DNA of 64,000 nucleotides from Gigaspora margarita (GCA_009809945.1 WTPW01000023.1:216848-280847); one strand, 5' to 3'. Counted from the first letter of the stretch, positions 44,804-56,583 are shown. Numbers and translations: made by a program. The notes: generated by a model not told the origin, from the sequence alone.

Positions 44804-45299
44804 TTTTCTATCTTTTTAGTATGTCTTGCTAGTATTATTTTCTTGGTGTTTTAACAACCAAAGATATTTTTTATTCCTATTAATTATAACCCAACATCTT
44901 AGCTTGTATTATACCACCCATAAATGGCCTAACTGCACTGCTACTATAGGAGCAAAAGATCTCTGCAGCCATATTTCAGACTACTACATTAAGAGTTCAT
45001 ATAGTATCTTATAATTTTTAGACTTTAGGCCTTATATTATATCTCAACTTTGGTTACTCCAAATTGGGGTCTGGCACAGCTTTTATCACTATAGATTTGA
45101 TTGTGGATCACTGCCCATTCTAGAAATTAAGTCTATCTATAAAAGTTCTGGGTTTCTGGTTCCTACAATATTTTAGTTCTCTAATTAGTCTAGCCTGGCT
45201 GGATATTTTTACAAATTGCCACTACTTGGATTTGAACTAACAACTTTGTAATTTGAGACCTCAAAGTATAACCACTATGCTATCAACTCTAATGTCATT
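44804..45299 (-). mobile_element. tRNA-derived SINE, about 496 bp, with TSD
   Basis: On the minus strand the 5' end carries a tRNA-like head: A box TAGCATAGTGGTT (45270-45283) and B box GTTCAAATCC (45228-45237), correctly spaced. TTTGAAATACT is duplicated on both sides (44793-44803 and 45300-45310). The 3' end runs into an A-rich GATAGAAAA tail. A related element lies at 54562. It inserted into the mariner-type element. The plus-strand frame at 44826 is not a gene. Confidence 0.82.
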
Positions 45300-45929
45300 T
45301 TTGAAATACTATTAAAAATTTTAAAATGTTAGATAATAAATAACTTTTGATCCAGTGGCCCAATTTGGATAAAATAACCATTAGAGTGTTTTCTAAAGAG
45401 TCTAAAATAGTCAAATCTAATTACAAAATGCTAAGATCATTAAGAATATTTTACTTAAATATTTAAATTTAATTAATTCTTAAACATGAAAATGACACAA
45501 ATTCTTAATGTTACAGATGCTTGTGATTGGATTTTAACAATTTTGGAAGCTCATTAGAATTGTCTTATTGAGATAAACATTTTGGTAGTTATTTCATCCA
45601 AATTAGCCACTGTATTAAAAGTTATTTGCTATCTAATCTTTAAGAATTTTTACTAAAAAATTTTCAATTAACTTGAATATGTATATTGGCCAATCAGATG
45701 TTATAATCTATATTTAGTCAAAATTAATTATATTGAGAGTTTATTATTAACAAAATTAATAAAAAATTAATTTTTTTATAATAGTGATTATAGGTGATTT
45801 GACTATAATAAGGCTTTTTCTATATTTAAGTCTGTTGCACAATATTGGGTGCTTATATAGAGATGTAACTATAGTGTGTGACTATAGAGATGTAACTATA
45901 TAGTGTGTGACTATAGAGAGGTTTGACTA

Positions 45930-46140
45930 TATTTTTTGCATTATTTTATTCTTAGAACATAACACATATAGTCAAAGACTCTATCACTTTAATAAAAAAA
46001 AACAAATTTTTGCTTTACTATTGTAAAAATAAATATATTTAAAAAAAGTTTTAGTAGAAAATAGAAAAAAGATTTATATATACTAGTACTTATTTAAACC
46101 TAATTACATGGTGTTTAAAGAGTATTTCAAGTTGATAAGG
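45930..46140 (+). repeat. Dispersed repeat R, copy 2 right half
   Basis: After the TA of the mariner-type element, TTAGTAGAAAATAGAAAAAA then GATTTATATATACTAGT and TATTTAAACC match copy 1 (17820-17870). Together with 42005-42376 it shows that the mariner-type element split one repeat. Confidence 0.55.
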
Positions 46141-47640
46141 ACCCCAGACATCTAGTACAAAGGTCATACATTACATATTTTAGCAAAAACTCCAAAATTT
46201 GAAAAGCAAAAAAAAATAGTTTTTTGCAATTATTTTGGTATTTAGTAGTCCAATTTGAAGGAACTTTTTTTAAAATGAAGCTCTTAGTAAGGCCCATCTA
46301 ACAAAAAAAGTTTTTCAATTCTGATTACTGGATCAAGAGTTATTTAAACAAATATAGTTTTGTTATTTTTAGCAAATTAGATCAAAATTGGCCAAAATCC
46401 AGTTATATAATCTATATGAAAGATGTCTAGTGATTTGTCAATTTCAGTATCAGATATATATATCAGAAATTACTCTTTTATTGTTGGTCATAAAGTGAAG
46501 AAATCAAAAATTTAATTATATGTAATTATATAAATTAATAATATGAGTTGTATAAATAAATTATAAAATACATTTTACATGTTATATATATAAAATAAAA
46601 TTTTAAAATATGATTTATATACAGTTTTGTTTATTTTACTAAAAATAAATTAAAGTTATAAAAATTGATTATATGCATCATACAACATTTAGGGATCATA
46701 AATATTGAGATTTATTGAAGGTCACTATTTACAAACCAAAAAAAAGGTTAAATGGTTTTATATAAAGCAATACAAAAAAAATTTAAAAATAACCCAGCAA
46801 CTTGACTTTATTTTCAAAAAAAAATTTATATATAAAAATATATAATTTTTTTATTAATGCCTGATAAAAAAAACTTACCCAACAAAAAATGTAGTCAAAA
46901 CATTTTCAAAATGTGACTGGCCAACCAATTTATTAAGTTTGTATAATCTAATAGAGAAAAAACAATTGATAAAAAAAAGTGATATAGATATCAACTGCTT
47001 ATAGTTAACACTAAAAAAAATTATTTGAAATAAAATATTATAGTATTCCATGTAATAGTTTATTTCATCATATAATAGTTTATTTTATATGATTAGTTAT
47101 TTTATATAATTAAAAGTTTTTTTACATATGAAATTAATCTAATGATAGTAAAAATTTTTTAATATTTACTTATATATAATAAATACAATAACAACCAAAC
47201 TTCTTGACAAAAAATTTTTTTAAATATAAAAATATTCATTTTTTGAATCTTACTTTTTCTTCTATAAATAAATTTTTTTCATTATTATTTGATACTTCAT
47301 TTCTTATTCAAATATTTCTTTTGTCAACTATCACATTTTTTTTCTACAAGTAAATTTCTTCCATTACTATTTGATACACCTTTGCTTATTCAATAACTTT
47401 ATTTGCATTTCTTTCAATATTCAAAATAGCTCTTGGGCTTTTTTCACAACTATATATAAATAATACTTATCTATTTAATACAAATTCAATAACTTTTCTT
47501 CATATTGGGTCTTTTTTATTCATATTAGTTTTGAAAATTTTGGAAAATTTTGGTCTTATTTTTTCTACAAATATTCATATCATGCTACCAAAAACTGTCT
47601 TTCATTTTGGTCCTTTCCTCAAATCTTATAAAGTTATGGA
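46141..47640. other. No gene seen; A+T-rich
   Basis: Includes a diverged module near 46240-46350 (TTACTGGATCAAGAGTTATTT) related to the GATCAAAAGTTATT modules, and inverse AGACATCTAGT / AGATGTCTAGT words at 46148 and 46425. Open frames are absent. The end (47260-47560) is T-rich. Confidence 0.4.
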
Positions 47641-47840
47641 TTCTAGAAAAAGAAAGCATTTATATTACCTTTCTTCTCATTCTTCTTCACTCTATGGTTC
47701 TTATTCTCACTTTTGCTTCCGTTCTTATTACTATCACTCTCATTCTTATACCTATCACTCTCATTCTCATTTTCATCACTCTTATTCTCATACCTGTCAT
47801 TCTCGCTCATGCACTCATCATTCTTGTTCTATTATTTATC
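47641..47840 (+). repeat. Pyrimidine-rich short tandem (TCTCATTCTTA)
   Basis: Imperfect hexamer-like repeats CTCATTCTTATACCTATCAC and CACTCTCATTCTCATTTTCA. They give Ser/His/Tyr-rich, Leu/Ile-rich and Ser/Leu-rich frames in the three phases, all open by chance, so none is called a gene. Confidence 0.7.
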
Positions 47841-48011
47841 TTCATATCACAAGTACTATTATAACAGTAGATCAAGTTCAAGTAAAAGTAAATTATTTAT
47901 TCAATATTATCAAACTACAATAATTTTTTTACTAATACAAATATTTGCTACATAATATTCAACTAGATTCTAGAAGTAGTCACAAAGATTTAGAAGAAGG
48001 TATATTGTATA

Positions 48012-48752
48012 CAGTCAGACCTCTCTATAGTCACACCCCATATAGTCACACCTCTATATAAGCACTCAATATTGTGCAACAGACTTAAATATAGTAACAA
48101 AACCTCTTTGTAGTCACAAATCGCCTATAATCACTATCACAAAAAATTTTGATTTTTTTATCAATTTTATTAATAAAAACCCTCTTTATAGTCACAAATT
48201 TTGACCAAATATGGATTAAAAAAATCTGATTGGCCGATATCATATTTATGTTTATTTAAAATATTCTATTAAAAATTATTAAAGGTTTGACAGCAAATAA
48301 CTTTTGATGCAGCAGTCCGATTTGAATGAAGCAGCCACCAAAATGTTCGTCTCGATGAGACGATTCTAATGAGCCCAAAATCGTTAAAATCCAATCACAG
48401 GCTCCTGTGATCGTTAAAGATTTGTGTCACTTCACATGTTTAAGAATTGATTAAATTTAAATATCTAGGCAAAAAATCTTTAATGATCTTAGCATTTTGT
48501 AACTAGATTTAACAATTTTATACTCTTTAGAAAACACTCTGGTGGTCATTTTATCCAAATTGGGCCATTGATTTCAAAAGTTATTCACTATCAAATATTT
48601 TAAATTTTTTAATAGTATTTCAAATATGCGCAAATATATTACTAATTGACATTTGGTCATGTGACCATGACAAAGTATTTATTTATAGTCACACCTCTAT
48701 ACAATCACCAAATAGGGCACGACCAACTTGTGATTATAGAGAGGTCTGACTG
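48012..48752 (+). mobile_element. Mariner-type non-autonomous element, uninterrupted copy, 741 bp
   Basis: Ends CAGTCAGACCTCTCTATAGT and the inverse of ATTATAGAGAGGTCTGACTG, flanked by TA (48010-48011, 48753-48754). Internal ATAGTCACA words recur four to five times near the ends. The middle (48290-48600) is a foldback module: GTTCGTCTCGATGAGACGAT and ATCACAGG(CTC)CTGTGAT. No ORF. Confidence 0.85.
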
Positions 48753-48799
48753 TATTTTATTTTAATTATTGTTTAACAGTTTATATGAATATCAGTTAA

Positions 48800-50920
48800 T
48801 ATAACTTTAGTATAGAAAATCAGTCTTGAAATCCCAAATTGCTCTTCTTGAAAAAAGACTTGGACATATTGAAGAAAGATCTAAGTTAGATGTCTCAGAA
48901 ATTTAATGCTCACAAACTTCTATAACTGATTGCCTTGATAGTATGGATATCAATGATATTTATAACAATTGTAGTGAAAGTAGAGAAAATAGAAAAGGTT
49001 ATAAAACTTCAAAACAAAAGAAAAGAGAAAAATTTTTCTCACCTGATAGATCATATAACTAAAGTCAAATGAGATTTAAGCAAGAACGATTAATTCTAAT
49101 GGATCCAAAATATAAATTAGTGTTTAGAATAAATTGATTTTTTTATATTGTATTTTTGATTGTTATACTAACCTGTTGATATGAATATCAGATTTGTATA
49201 TTATATTTTTATTATATTAGAAAGAAGAACTCAGGGTTTCAAAGCAACTTGTGCATAATAATTCATGTTTGGTAATTAATGACAAGAAAAACTGGCTTGA
49301 TCAAAAGAAATTTGTAAAAGTGACAATTTTATCTGCTTTTAAACAATGTATCAATAAAAACATCCAATATTCAGACAGTAAAGTTGTTCAAGTACTTCAA
49401 AGCAATCACAAAAGTCTTTTATTAATAGCAAAAATTAAAGCAAGTAGTGCCAAATTGAAGTAAAACAAAAAACGTGTTGGAAAAAATTCATGTATGCAAA
49501 GAGTAAGTTTTTTTTTATATAAAATATGAGTTCATATATACATACCAGATTTATATTGCATTTGTTTTAAAAAAAAGAAAATTAGATGGATTACAGCATA
49601 TGATTTACATTAAGGACCCAATTATTAAAAAATACTGACCAAGTTTATATAATCAAAAGGAGTGGAAGGATGACCTTGAAACTGCATATTATTTAGATAA
49701 ACTATCTGAAATGAATATTGAACTCACAAGGCAAGAACAATCCAAAAAATTCGCTCATAAAATGATGACAACAATAATTAACAAAAAATAAGAACCATGT
49801 GATTAAAGTATATATTCTGCTATGGTGGTCTGAAAGGGTAATTTAACAGTATAGATTTTTTTTTAAAAAATAAATAATACTCATATCAGTAATTATATTT
49901 TATTTTTTTTTTAAATAGTGCCAAAAATCTTCTATTGAGCTAAAGAAATAGCAATAATTAACTAATCAAATAAACTTGATAAAAAAAATTATTATGATTA
50001 TAACTAAAAAATCAAACAAGACCTCTACTTGATGCACCTCTTTGGACAATTTCTTCATTTTATAACAATAAGAATAATAAGAATAATAATAATAATAATA
50101 ATCATCAAGATAATAGTGATAATAATACTAATGCAGACAATATTTCTTTTGGTCTGATAATATAGAAACTTTCAATACATATGCTAATAATTTTGAACAT
50201 AACAAGTCCATCAAACAACAGATTAAAATGACTAATTAGAACAAGCTAAATGAATAGATCAAAATAAACAATCAGAACAAGTTGAATGTACAGATCAAAA
50301 CAAATGAACAGATCAAACCAAATGAGCAGATCAAAAAGAATAATCAGAACCTAGTCAAATAGACAAAATAAACAAACAGAAAAAAGGTATATATTTATTA
50401 TTTGTATATTTAATAATTAAAGGTTTACTGAAACATTAAATTCTATTCTAGATCTAATATGGAGTCAACTTCAAAGAATATTTCTTCCTGTGCCTTTAAA
50501 TCAAAAAATACCTATTCAAGATCAACTGAATAAGCAAATTAAAATGAACAATTGGAACCTGGTCAAACAGAACAAAATAAACAAATAGAAGAAATTTATG
50601 TATTTATAATTGTATATTTAATAATTAAAGGTTTACTGAAATATTAAATTCTATTTTAGATCTAATGTGAAGTCAACTTCAAAGAATCTTTCTTCATGTG
50701 CCTCTAAATCAAAAAATACCTGTTTAAAAAGCTCTAGCTCTAAAGATACTTCTTAACCTATCAAGTTTAAAACAACAACCAGAACTATCTTAAAGCATCA
50801 TGGGCATCTTAATACTAAAAGTAGTAAATTTGGATATCATTGTAAAGAAAAAATAAGAAAGGCAATGTTAATGACATTGATAATGTTGAAATAGATTAAT
50901 AGAAATTTAATCAAATTGCT
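48800..50920 (+). pseudogene. Decayed multi-exon gene, Lys/Asn-rich, unknown family
   Basis: Successive broken frames separated by AT-rich, intron-like DNA. 48820-48905: a coiled-coil-like KSQIALLEKRLGHIEERSK. 48930-49075: SITDCLDSMDINDIYNN onward. 49225-49463: KKNWLDQKKFVKVTILSAFK then QCINKNIQYSDSKVVQVLQ. 49575-49790: LQHMIYIKDPIIKKY then, after a stop, WKDDLETAYYLDKLSEMNIE. 50010-50160: PLLDAPLWTISSFYN then an Asn run. A CAGATCAAAA-type Gln/Asn repeat follows (50210-50360), and a duplicated SNVKSTSKNLSS tail (50455-50540 and 50655-50760). Each segment has stops or frameshifts. I do not recognise the family; it may be a repeated gene of this lineage or an element ORF. Confidence 0.55.
50455..50770 (+). 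repeat. Direct duplication of about 195 bp inside the pseudogene
   Basis: CTAATATGGAGTCAACTTCA at 50455 and CTAATGTGAAGTCAACTTCA at 50662 start copies that share AAAGAATMTTTCTTC, CCTYTAAATCAAAAAATACC and, upstream of each, AATTAAAGGTTTACTGAAAY then ATTAAATTCTA. An exon-intron unit has been duplicated. Confidence 0.7.
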
Positions 50921-51174
50921 ATATATAAAATGATATAATTAATAAATTAATAAGTTTAATACTACTATCAACAAGCTTATATTTCGTATAAATTAAATAA
51001 AAATTAGGAATGTATATAAATATAAGTGGAGCACTATTTATCAGCTAATTTTTTAGAAGGTGAGGGTAGAGCAATTATTAGCTCCTATATATAATATTAT
51101 TTATATATAATTTTAAGATTTTTGATCAATTGCCAATAGTTATTACATAGTAAAGTCTATATTCTACTATTTAA

Positions 51175-51612
51175 TCAGTTATTAGTGCTTAAGTAAACTT
51201 ATTTGGGAGACTAAATTACACCTACTCTGAAAGTTTTATCAAAAATGAGTACTTTTTATTATTTGGCTTTTAATTTTTACATTCAATTAATATATTTTGT
51301 AATAAAATTTTAATTTTTCATTGAATGTAAAAATTAAATCCAAATAATAAAAAATTCTTTAATTTCATTATAAATTTTAGGTACATGTATTTTGATCTTT
51401 AAATAAGTTTATTTAAGCGAATTTAATCAATTTGCTTAGTAAAATTTGAACTTTACTATGTAGCAACTTGCATCAATTGTGGGGTAGCTTATTTTTGATC
51501 AAAGATATTTTTGCGTTTTTTGACCAAAAGAGAGAGTAGTTTATTTTCATAGGTAGCCTATTTCAGAAGTAGCTAATTTTTGGAGGTAGTTTATTTTCAG
51601 CAATATACAATA
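51175..51612. repeat. AAGCTACC family, diverged copy with internal palindrome
   Basis: The right end GGTAGTTTATTTTCAGCAAT then ATACAATAG matches the family terminus; inside GTAGCTTATTTTTGATC. The middle has inverted arms GGCTTTTAATTTTTACATTC / AATGTAAAAATTAAATCC. The left terminus is eroded. Confidence 0.55.
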
Positions 51613-51639
51613 GTTAAATTATTCAAAATGACTGATAGA

Positions 51640-51845
51640 TCAAAAGTTATTTAATATTAAAAAATTTTACTTGTTAATTTTAAAAATTACTATTAAAATC
51701 ACACTAAAATTGAAAATTCTAGGATCTTATAATTGGATTTTGACTATTTTGGGCTCGTTAGGATCATCTCATTGAGATGAGCATTTTGGTAGTTAAATCA
51801 TCTAAATCAGACTAGTAGATCAAAACTTATTCAATATTTAATATT
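51640..51845. repeat. Palindromic module (CATCTCATTGAGATGAGCAT)
   Basis: Central hairpin CATCTCATTGAGATGAGCAT followed by TTTGGTAGTTAAATCATC and CTAGTAGATCAAAACTTATT. Preceded by ATAATTGGATTTTGACTATT and TTGGGCTCGTTAGGATC. Same word order as in the 48.3- and 57.5-kb modules. Confidence 0.6.
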
Positions 51846-51859
51846 TTTATATATGCTAT

Positions 51860-54210
51860 ACATCAGCAAAATAAATATACGAAATATTTCGAAAGAAATT
51901 GCATGCTGAAATCTTTCGAAAGAATTGCGATTGATGCAAAATCTTTTGAAAGAATTGAAATCTTTCGAAAGATTTCGGTATGCATTTCTTTCGAAAGATT
52001 TTGAAAGAAATTTCGAAATATTTCGAAATGTATTGCGAAATATTGCAAAATAGGGCAAATAAAAACAATGCAACCCCGTATCTAATTTGTACCTAATTTG
52101 TACCTAATTATCCCCTCCGGGGTTGCAAGAGGTAATTTTTTGCATATTATCGCAATATTTCGTAATATTTCAAAAAATTTTTTAAAAAAATAAATAAATG
52201 ATATACATATTCACATAATCACACTTTTGCAAATTTTTGATCATTTTCATAGGTTTTCACATTGTTTCGCATTTTAATATAAAATTTTATATTTTTTATT
52301 TATTATTATACATTATATATTTTAAATTTATTTTAAATTAAATATACATTTTTATTTAATATTATATGTTTTATTATATATTATTATACATATATTATAC
52401 AAAAAAAAAATGAAAAAAATAACAAAAAAAAATGAAACCAAAAAAAAAATGAAAAAAACAAAACTGAAAATGAAAAAAACAGTATTTAAAATACTTTCGC
52501 ACTTCTTCACATATAATCCCATAAAAAACTAGCCCTATACGCTTATTTTAGCTCACCCAGTTAGCTATTATTTTGCTTCTTTGTTTTAACTATCGTTTCG
52601 CTTCGGCTATTCTATTGTTTTCACTATCATCTTCATTTTGCTCTTCTTTTTAAATACTTCCTAAAAATAGTAGAGAAGTGAAAAAATAAAAAAAAACCAC
52701 TTCTCAAAAGTGCTGGTATTCCCGAAAAAATCCAGTTTGTTCTTGCAAAGTGTTGGAGAAGTTAGAGTTGGTGTTCTTGTAAAGTACCAGAAAAGTCAGA
52801 TCGTTTTCTTGCAAAGTTCCAAAGAAAGTCAGGAATAAATAAAAAAAAATTAAAAAATAAGTAAAAAAAAAGAAAAACAACCAAAAAACAAAATGTAAGC
52901 AAACTAAATAAACCCAAATCTCTATTTCCCTAAAGTAAGAGTTCGTTTCTTGCAATTTAGAAATTGTCAAAGGCTTTCGAAATGTGCTGGAATAAATAAA
53001 AAAATAAAAATTAAAGAAATAAGTAAAAGAAAACAAACAAAAAAACAGAATGTAAGCAAACTGAATAAAAAAATAAAAACCAAATCTCCATTTCTCTAAT
53101 TTAAAGAGGCGTTCTTGAAAATTTACAAATTGCTAGAGAAAGCAATTGTGTGTTCTTGCAAAGTTTTGAAGAGCTGCGCAAAGTAGTGAAAAGTTGTTGG
53201 ATTTCTTGTAAAGTGCCAGAGAATTTAGGGTTGGTGTTTTTGTAAAGTATAGAAATAAAATAAAAAAAATTAAAAAATAATAAATAAAAAAAAAAATGAA
53301 AGAACAAAATAAAACTAAACGAAACAAAACGAAACTAAACGAAACAAAACAAAACCAAAAAAAAAATAAACTGAAAATGAAAAAACAATGTAAAAGTAAT
53401 AAAAGAACTAAATTATAAACAAAAAAAATCCAATTTGATTTTGTACTACAATCATCAAAACATTTTGAAACATTTTGAAAATATTAGTCAAACGCGTTCT
53501 TGGTATGATCCAGAGTACAGATCGACTGATCTAGCTTGATTTTCTATTTTTAAAATATTTCGAATATATTCGAAATNNNNNNNNNNNNNNNNNNNNNNNN
53601 NNNNNNNNNNNNNNNNNNNNNNNNNNNNNNNNNNNNNNNNNNNNNNNNNNNNNNNNNNNNNNNNNNNNNNNNNNNNNNNNNNNNNNNNNNNNNNNNNNNN
53701 NNNNNNTTTTTTTTTTCCTATGCCAGTTTTCTTTAGTTTGTTTTTCTCTTTTTTTTTTTTTACCCGGTGATTCAAAACACTATGTAATTTTAAAGCGAAA
53801 GAAAAAAAACAATGTAAAACTGTATAGAAGATCTAATTTATAAACAAAGATCTGATCTAATCTTGTAATACAGAATTTGTAGATTAATTTTGATACATAA
53901 TACAAAATTTTGAACTATTTCAAAAATATAATCCAATGCGTCCTTGGCATGATCCAGGTTACATATCCTGATCCAGCTAATCCAGCTAGTTCTAAAATAT
54001 TTCGAATTATTTCGATTACAAAATATTTTGAAAAATATTTCAAATCCACTTTCGAAATATTTCGAAACTATTTTCAAAATATTTTGAAGCTGAAATATTT
54101 TGAAATATATTTCAAAATATTTCGAAATATATTGTGATATGTGAAATCTTTTGAAAGATTTTGCAGTAACACAAGATCTTTCAAAAGATTTCGGTACTAT
54201 AAATTTGCTG
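51860..54210. mobile_element. Large repeat B, copy 2, bounded by TTTCGAAAGA palindromes
   Basis: The left border (51870-52045) is dense in ATTTCGAAAGAAAT, CTTTCGAAAG and AAATATTTCGAAATA. The right border (53990-54205) carries ATTTCGAAATATATT and GATCTTTCAAAAGATTTCGG. In between are phrases shared with 22370-25560. Part of the phrase set before the gap (53400-53560) is repeated after it (53800-54000: AAACTGTATAGAAGATCTAA, GGCATGATCCAGGTTACATA). The interior is A-rich with no intact gene. A terminal-inverted-repeat giant element is plausible but not proven. Confidence 0.5.
53577..53706. other. Assembly gap, 130 N
   Basis: A run of 130 undetermined bases between AATATATTCGAAAT and a T-run. The similar sequence on both sides suggests that the assembler failed in a repeat; the true length is unknown. 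A computed open frame across it is meaningless. Confidence 0.99.
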
Positions 54211-54560
54211 ATATATATTATAAAAGTTTAACCAATCAAATTCTTGGAAAATTATCAGGTGGGGTGGGTTAGATACTTAGTAAAACCTAATTAGCTGATA
54301 AATGGCCCCCTCTTAATCAAGTTTAAATTAGTTTAGGGGAGTGACAAAAATCAGGTAATGTTTTAGAGGGGAAGAGAAGTAAAAAATGTTGAAATTATAT
54401 ATAGAAACCTGATCAATTTTATATTAAGGAGGGGGAGGGGTTAGGCCTCTAATAAAAAATAATCAGGTGATTAATGACACTGCCCTTACATAATAATATA
54501 TAGATATTTTCAATGTATATATTATTAAGAATATTAAAATATATTGTATAAATTTTCTAG
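54211..54560. other. No gene; short G-rich runs
   Basis: GTTAGATACTTAG..TTAGCTGATAAATGGCCCCC near 54275-54310 resembles, inverted, 51030-51080 (TTATCAGCTAATTTTTTAGA). AGGAGGGGGAGGGG lies at 54427-54440. No ORF. Confidence 0.4.
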
Positions 54561-54561
54561 A

Positions 54562-55090
54562 TCTGCGGATCGATAGCATAGCAGTTATGCTCCCAGGATG
54601 CAAATCGAAGATTGCCAGTTCAAGTCCCCTCAGAGGTGATAATGAAAAACCAGCTAGTTAAAAAAGAAATTTGTGGACCCGTGGTTTGTCAGCTGGCCAG
54701 AAAATCAGAGGGCTTAATTAGGCAATTCCCATAGTTGGGTTGCAGGTATGGCAACTAGTGTAGAACCTGCGAACAAATTACTTAAATTAGGCACCAAAAG
54801 TGCACATGTGGCTAGATGCATCCTCGTCTATGGCCTGGGTCTTCTGTCAGTATTTATAGATTGCCTTAATTGGACAGTTACCAATGTCAAATTTGGGTGG
54901 TGAAGTGAAACGAGTTAGAACTCGATTTGGATTAGCCGAAGTCACATGACATAATGTGAGGCCTAAGTCTGAAAAGATACTACATGAACTCATGGCGCAA
55001 ATATTCTAAGGTGTTTCCCAGTTGTACCAACATCGATCAGTGGAAAATACACTAAAGGCAGTAGTGGGTGAGTAAATTTCGGTGCCCACT
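54562..55090 (+). mobile_element. tRNA-derived SINE, about 530 bp
   Basis: The head has A box ATAGCATAGCAG (54573-54584) and B box AGTTCAAGTCC (54617-54627) with tRNA-like spacing; overall GATCGATAGCATAGCAGTTA..TGCCAGTTCAAGTCC matches the minus-strand SINE at 45299. The body (54739-54815: GGTTGCAGGTATGGCAACTA, AAATTAGGCACCAAAAGTGC) matches 14168-14245. It is G+C-richer than its surroundings. No TSD identified; the 3' end is uncertain. Not a functional tRNA: the acceptor stem does not pair convincingly. Confidence 0.75.
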
Positions 55091-55339
55091 ATACATTTGG
55101 GCAGTTTGAAATAGGGCTAGCTGAATGTATGCTATATAGAAATAGTTTAATATGTACTTTGTTAATTATAATTAATAAAATGTTAAGCACATATAAGCAA
55201 CTAGTGCAAGTTTAAAAAATATATATATATATATAAATTTTCTGATATTGATATAATATATAATGATATATTATATAATTTTTGCAGATATTTGGAAATA
55301 TCATATAAATATTAGCTAGTTCTTATCTTAATATATATA

Positions 55340-55503
55340 TTGTACCCAAATGCAAATCAGCTCAGTTGTCAATATGGCCAAATTAAAAATTAATTTAGCC
55401 TGGATGTTAAAGTTAGGTTAGGCAGTTTTTTTATTTTGGCTATAAATATTGACATCTAACTGTCCCAATTGACAATTGGGCTGATTTGCATTTGGGGCAC
55501 AAC
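55340..55503. mobile_element. MITE, about 164 bp
   Basis: Ends TTGTACCCAAATGCAAATCA then GC(T/C)CARTTGTCAAT, inverse to ATTGACAATTGGGCTGATTT then GCATTTGGGGCACAA. Flanked by TATATATAT on both sides. The interior has TTAGCCTGGATGTTAAAGTT; no ORF. Confidence 0.8.
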
Positions 55504-56583
55504 ATATATATATCTTTGATATATATATATTATCATAGAATATTAAGATATGTTATAAAAATTTTCTGATATTGGTATTATATTTAACAATATGTCATAA
55601 AATTTTGCAAATATTTTGGAAATATTACATAAATATTAGCTTGTAATATTTATTACATATAGTTATAAAAAACTGATCAATATGTGCTATATCGATAGGC
55701 CACAGATATGCACTAAATATTAGCTAGCTATCACATACAGTACCACATATCAGAAAGTTTCTTTAACATATCATTATATTTATATGACCTATTATCCTTC
55801 TAATAGGGTACAGAAATTTTATAGTTGGACCTGTGTAATATATAGAAAAAAACATCAAAAATTCAAAGTTTATAGTAATTTTATATTTTTTTATAAATTT
55901 ACATAACAAAAAACTGGGTCCAAAAAAGTAACAAACGGTTGACTATTAAGTTAGAAAAACATTATTTTAAATTTTAATTTATTTATCAAATAAAAAAATA
56001 CTCTATTACTAAAACTGCTAACTTCAAAAGTAATTCTGTAATTAAAATATTAAAAAATACAAACTAAAGCAATAGTACCAAAATAAATGTTCAAACTTAT
56101 GATACTTTAAAAATAACTACACTAGCAATAACTCCAATAATGGCAACTCCAGTAGTAGTAACTAAAAATAATACTAAAATCAAAAGCAAAATACAATAAT
56201 ATATAAAGTCCAAAAAAAACTTCAAAAGAATGATTTTAAAATGATATTTAGATTAACAAAAATACAAAATCAGAGCAAAGTTAGTAAAAAATAAAACAAT
56301 AAGTAGAAAACAAAAAAAAACAAATTATAGTGCCTCCAAATTCAACAAAAAAACAGATATTAAAAGCAACAAAAACTTCAAAAGTGCAATTTCTAAAAGC
56401 AATAACTCCAAAAACAATACCAAAACAATAGCAATTATTAAAAAAAAATAAAATTTAGTAAAGTATAAAAAAAAAATTAAAAAAAACTAAAAGAAAATAA
56501 TAAATTTGCAAGTATAAAAAAAATAAAAAAATAAAAATACAAAAGAAAAAACAAAAAAATGTTTATTTATATGTACTCTAGAG
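55504..56583. other. No gene; A-rich with (CAA/ACTCC)-like words
   Basis: 56100-56430 contains recurring AGCAATAACTCCAAAAACAA and GCAACTCCAGTAGTAG words, an inverted echo of the GGAGTTGTTGTTACTGG words at 59460. Earlier parts are plain TA-rich DNA. No open frame of note. Confidence 0.35.

Larger units (their letters stand above)
42377..45929 (-). mobile_element. Mariner-type non-autonomous element with nested insertions
   Basis: Ends TAGTCAAACTTCTCTATAAT (left) and the inverse of ACTATAGAGAGGTTTGACTA (right), flanked by TA (42375-42376, 45930-45931). The right interior (45770-45900) reads, inverted, the same as 48030-48140: ATATAAGCACYCAATATTGT then GCAACAGACTTAAATATAG. Removing the hAT element (42403-44681) and the SINE (44804-45299) leaves about 0.78 kb, close to the 741 bp of the uninterrupted copy at 48012. 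Confidence 0.78.

Noticed and set aside
47531..47955. 130-, 104- and 80-codon frames in all three phases
   Set aside because: Pyrimidine-rich tandem repeat lacking stops; three simultaneous open phases are the signature of low complexity, not of a gene.
53488..53775. Open frame of 95 codons spanning the N run
   Set aside because: Most of it is undetermined sequence; there is no evidence for coding on either side.
54566..54635. Possible functional tRNA gene
   Set aside because: A and B boxes are present, but acceptor and anticodon stems do not pair convincingly, and the same head occurs on a SINE with a long body.
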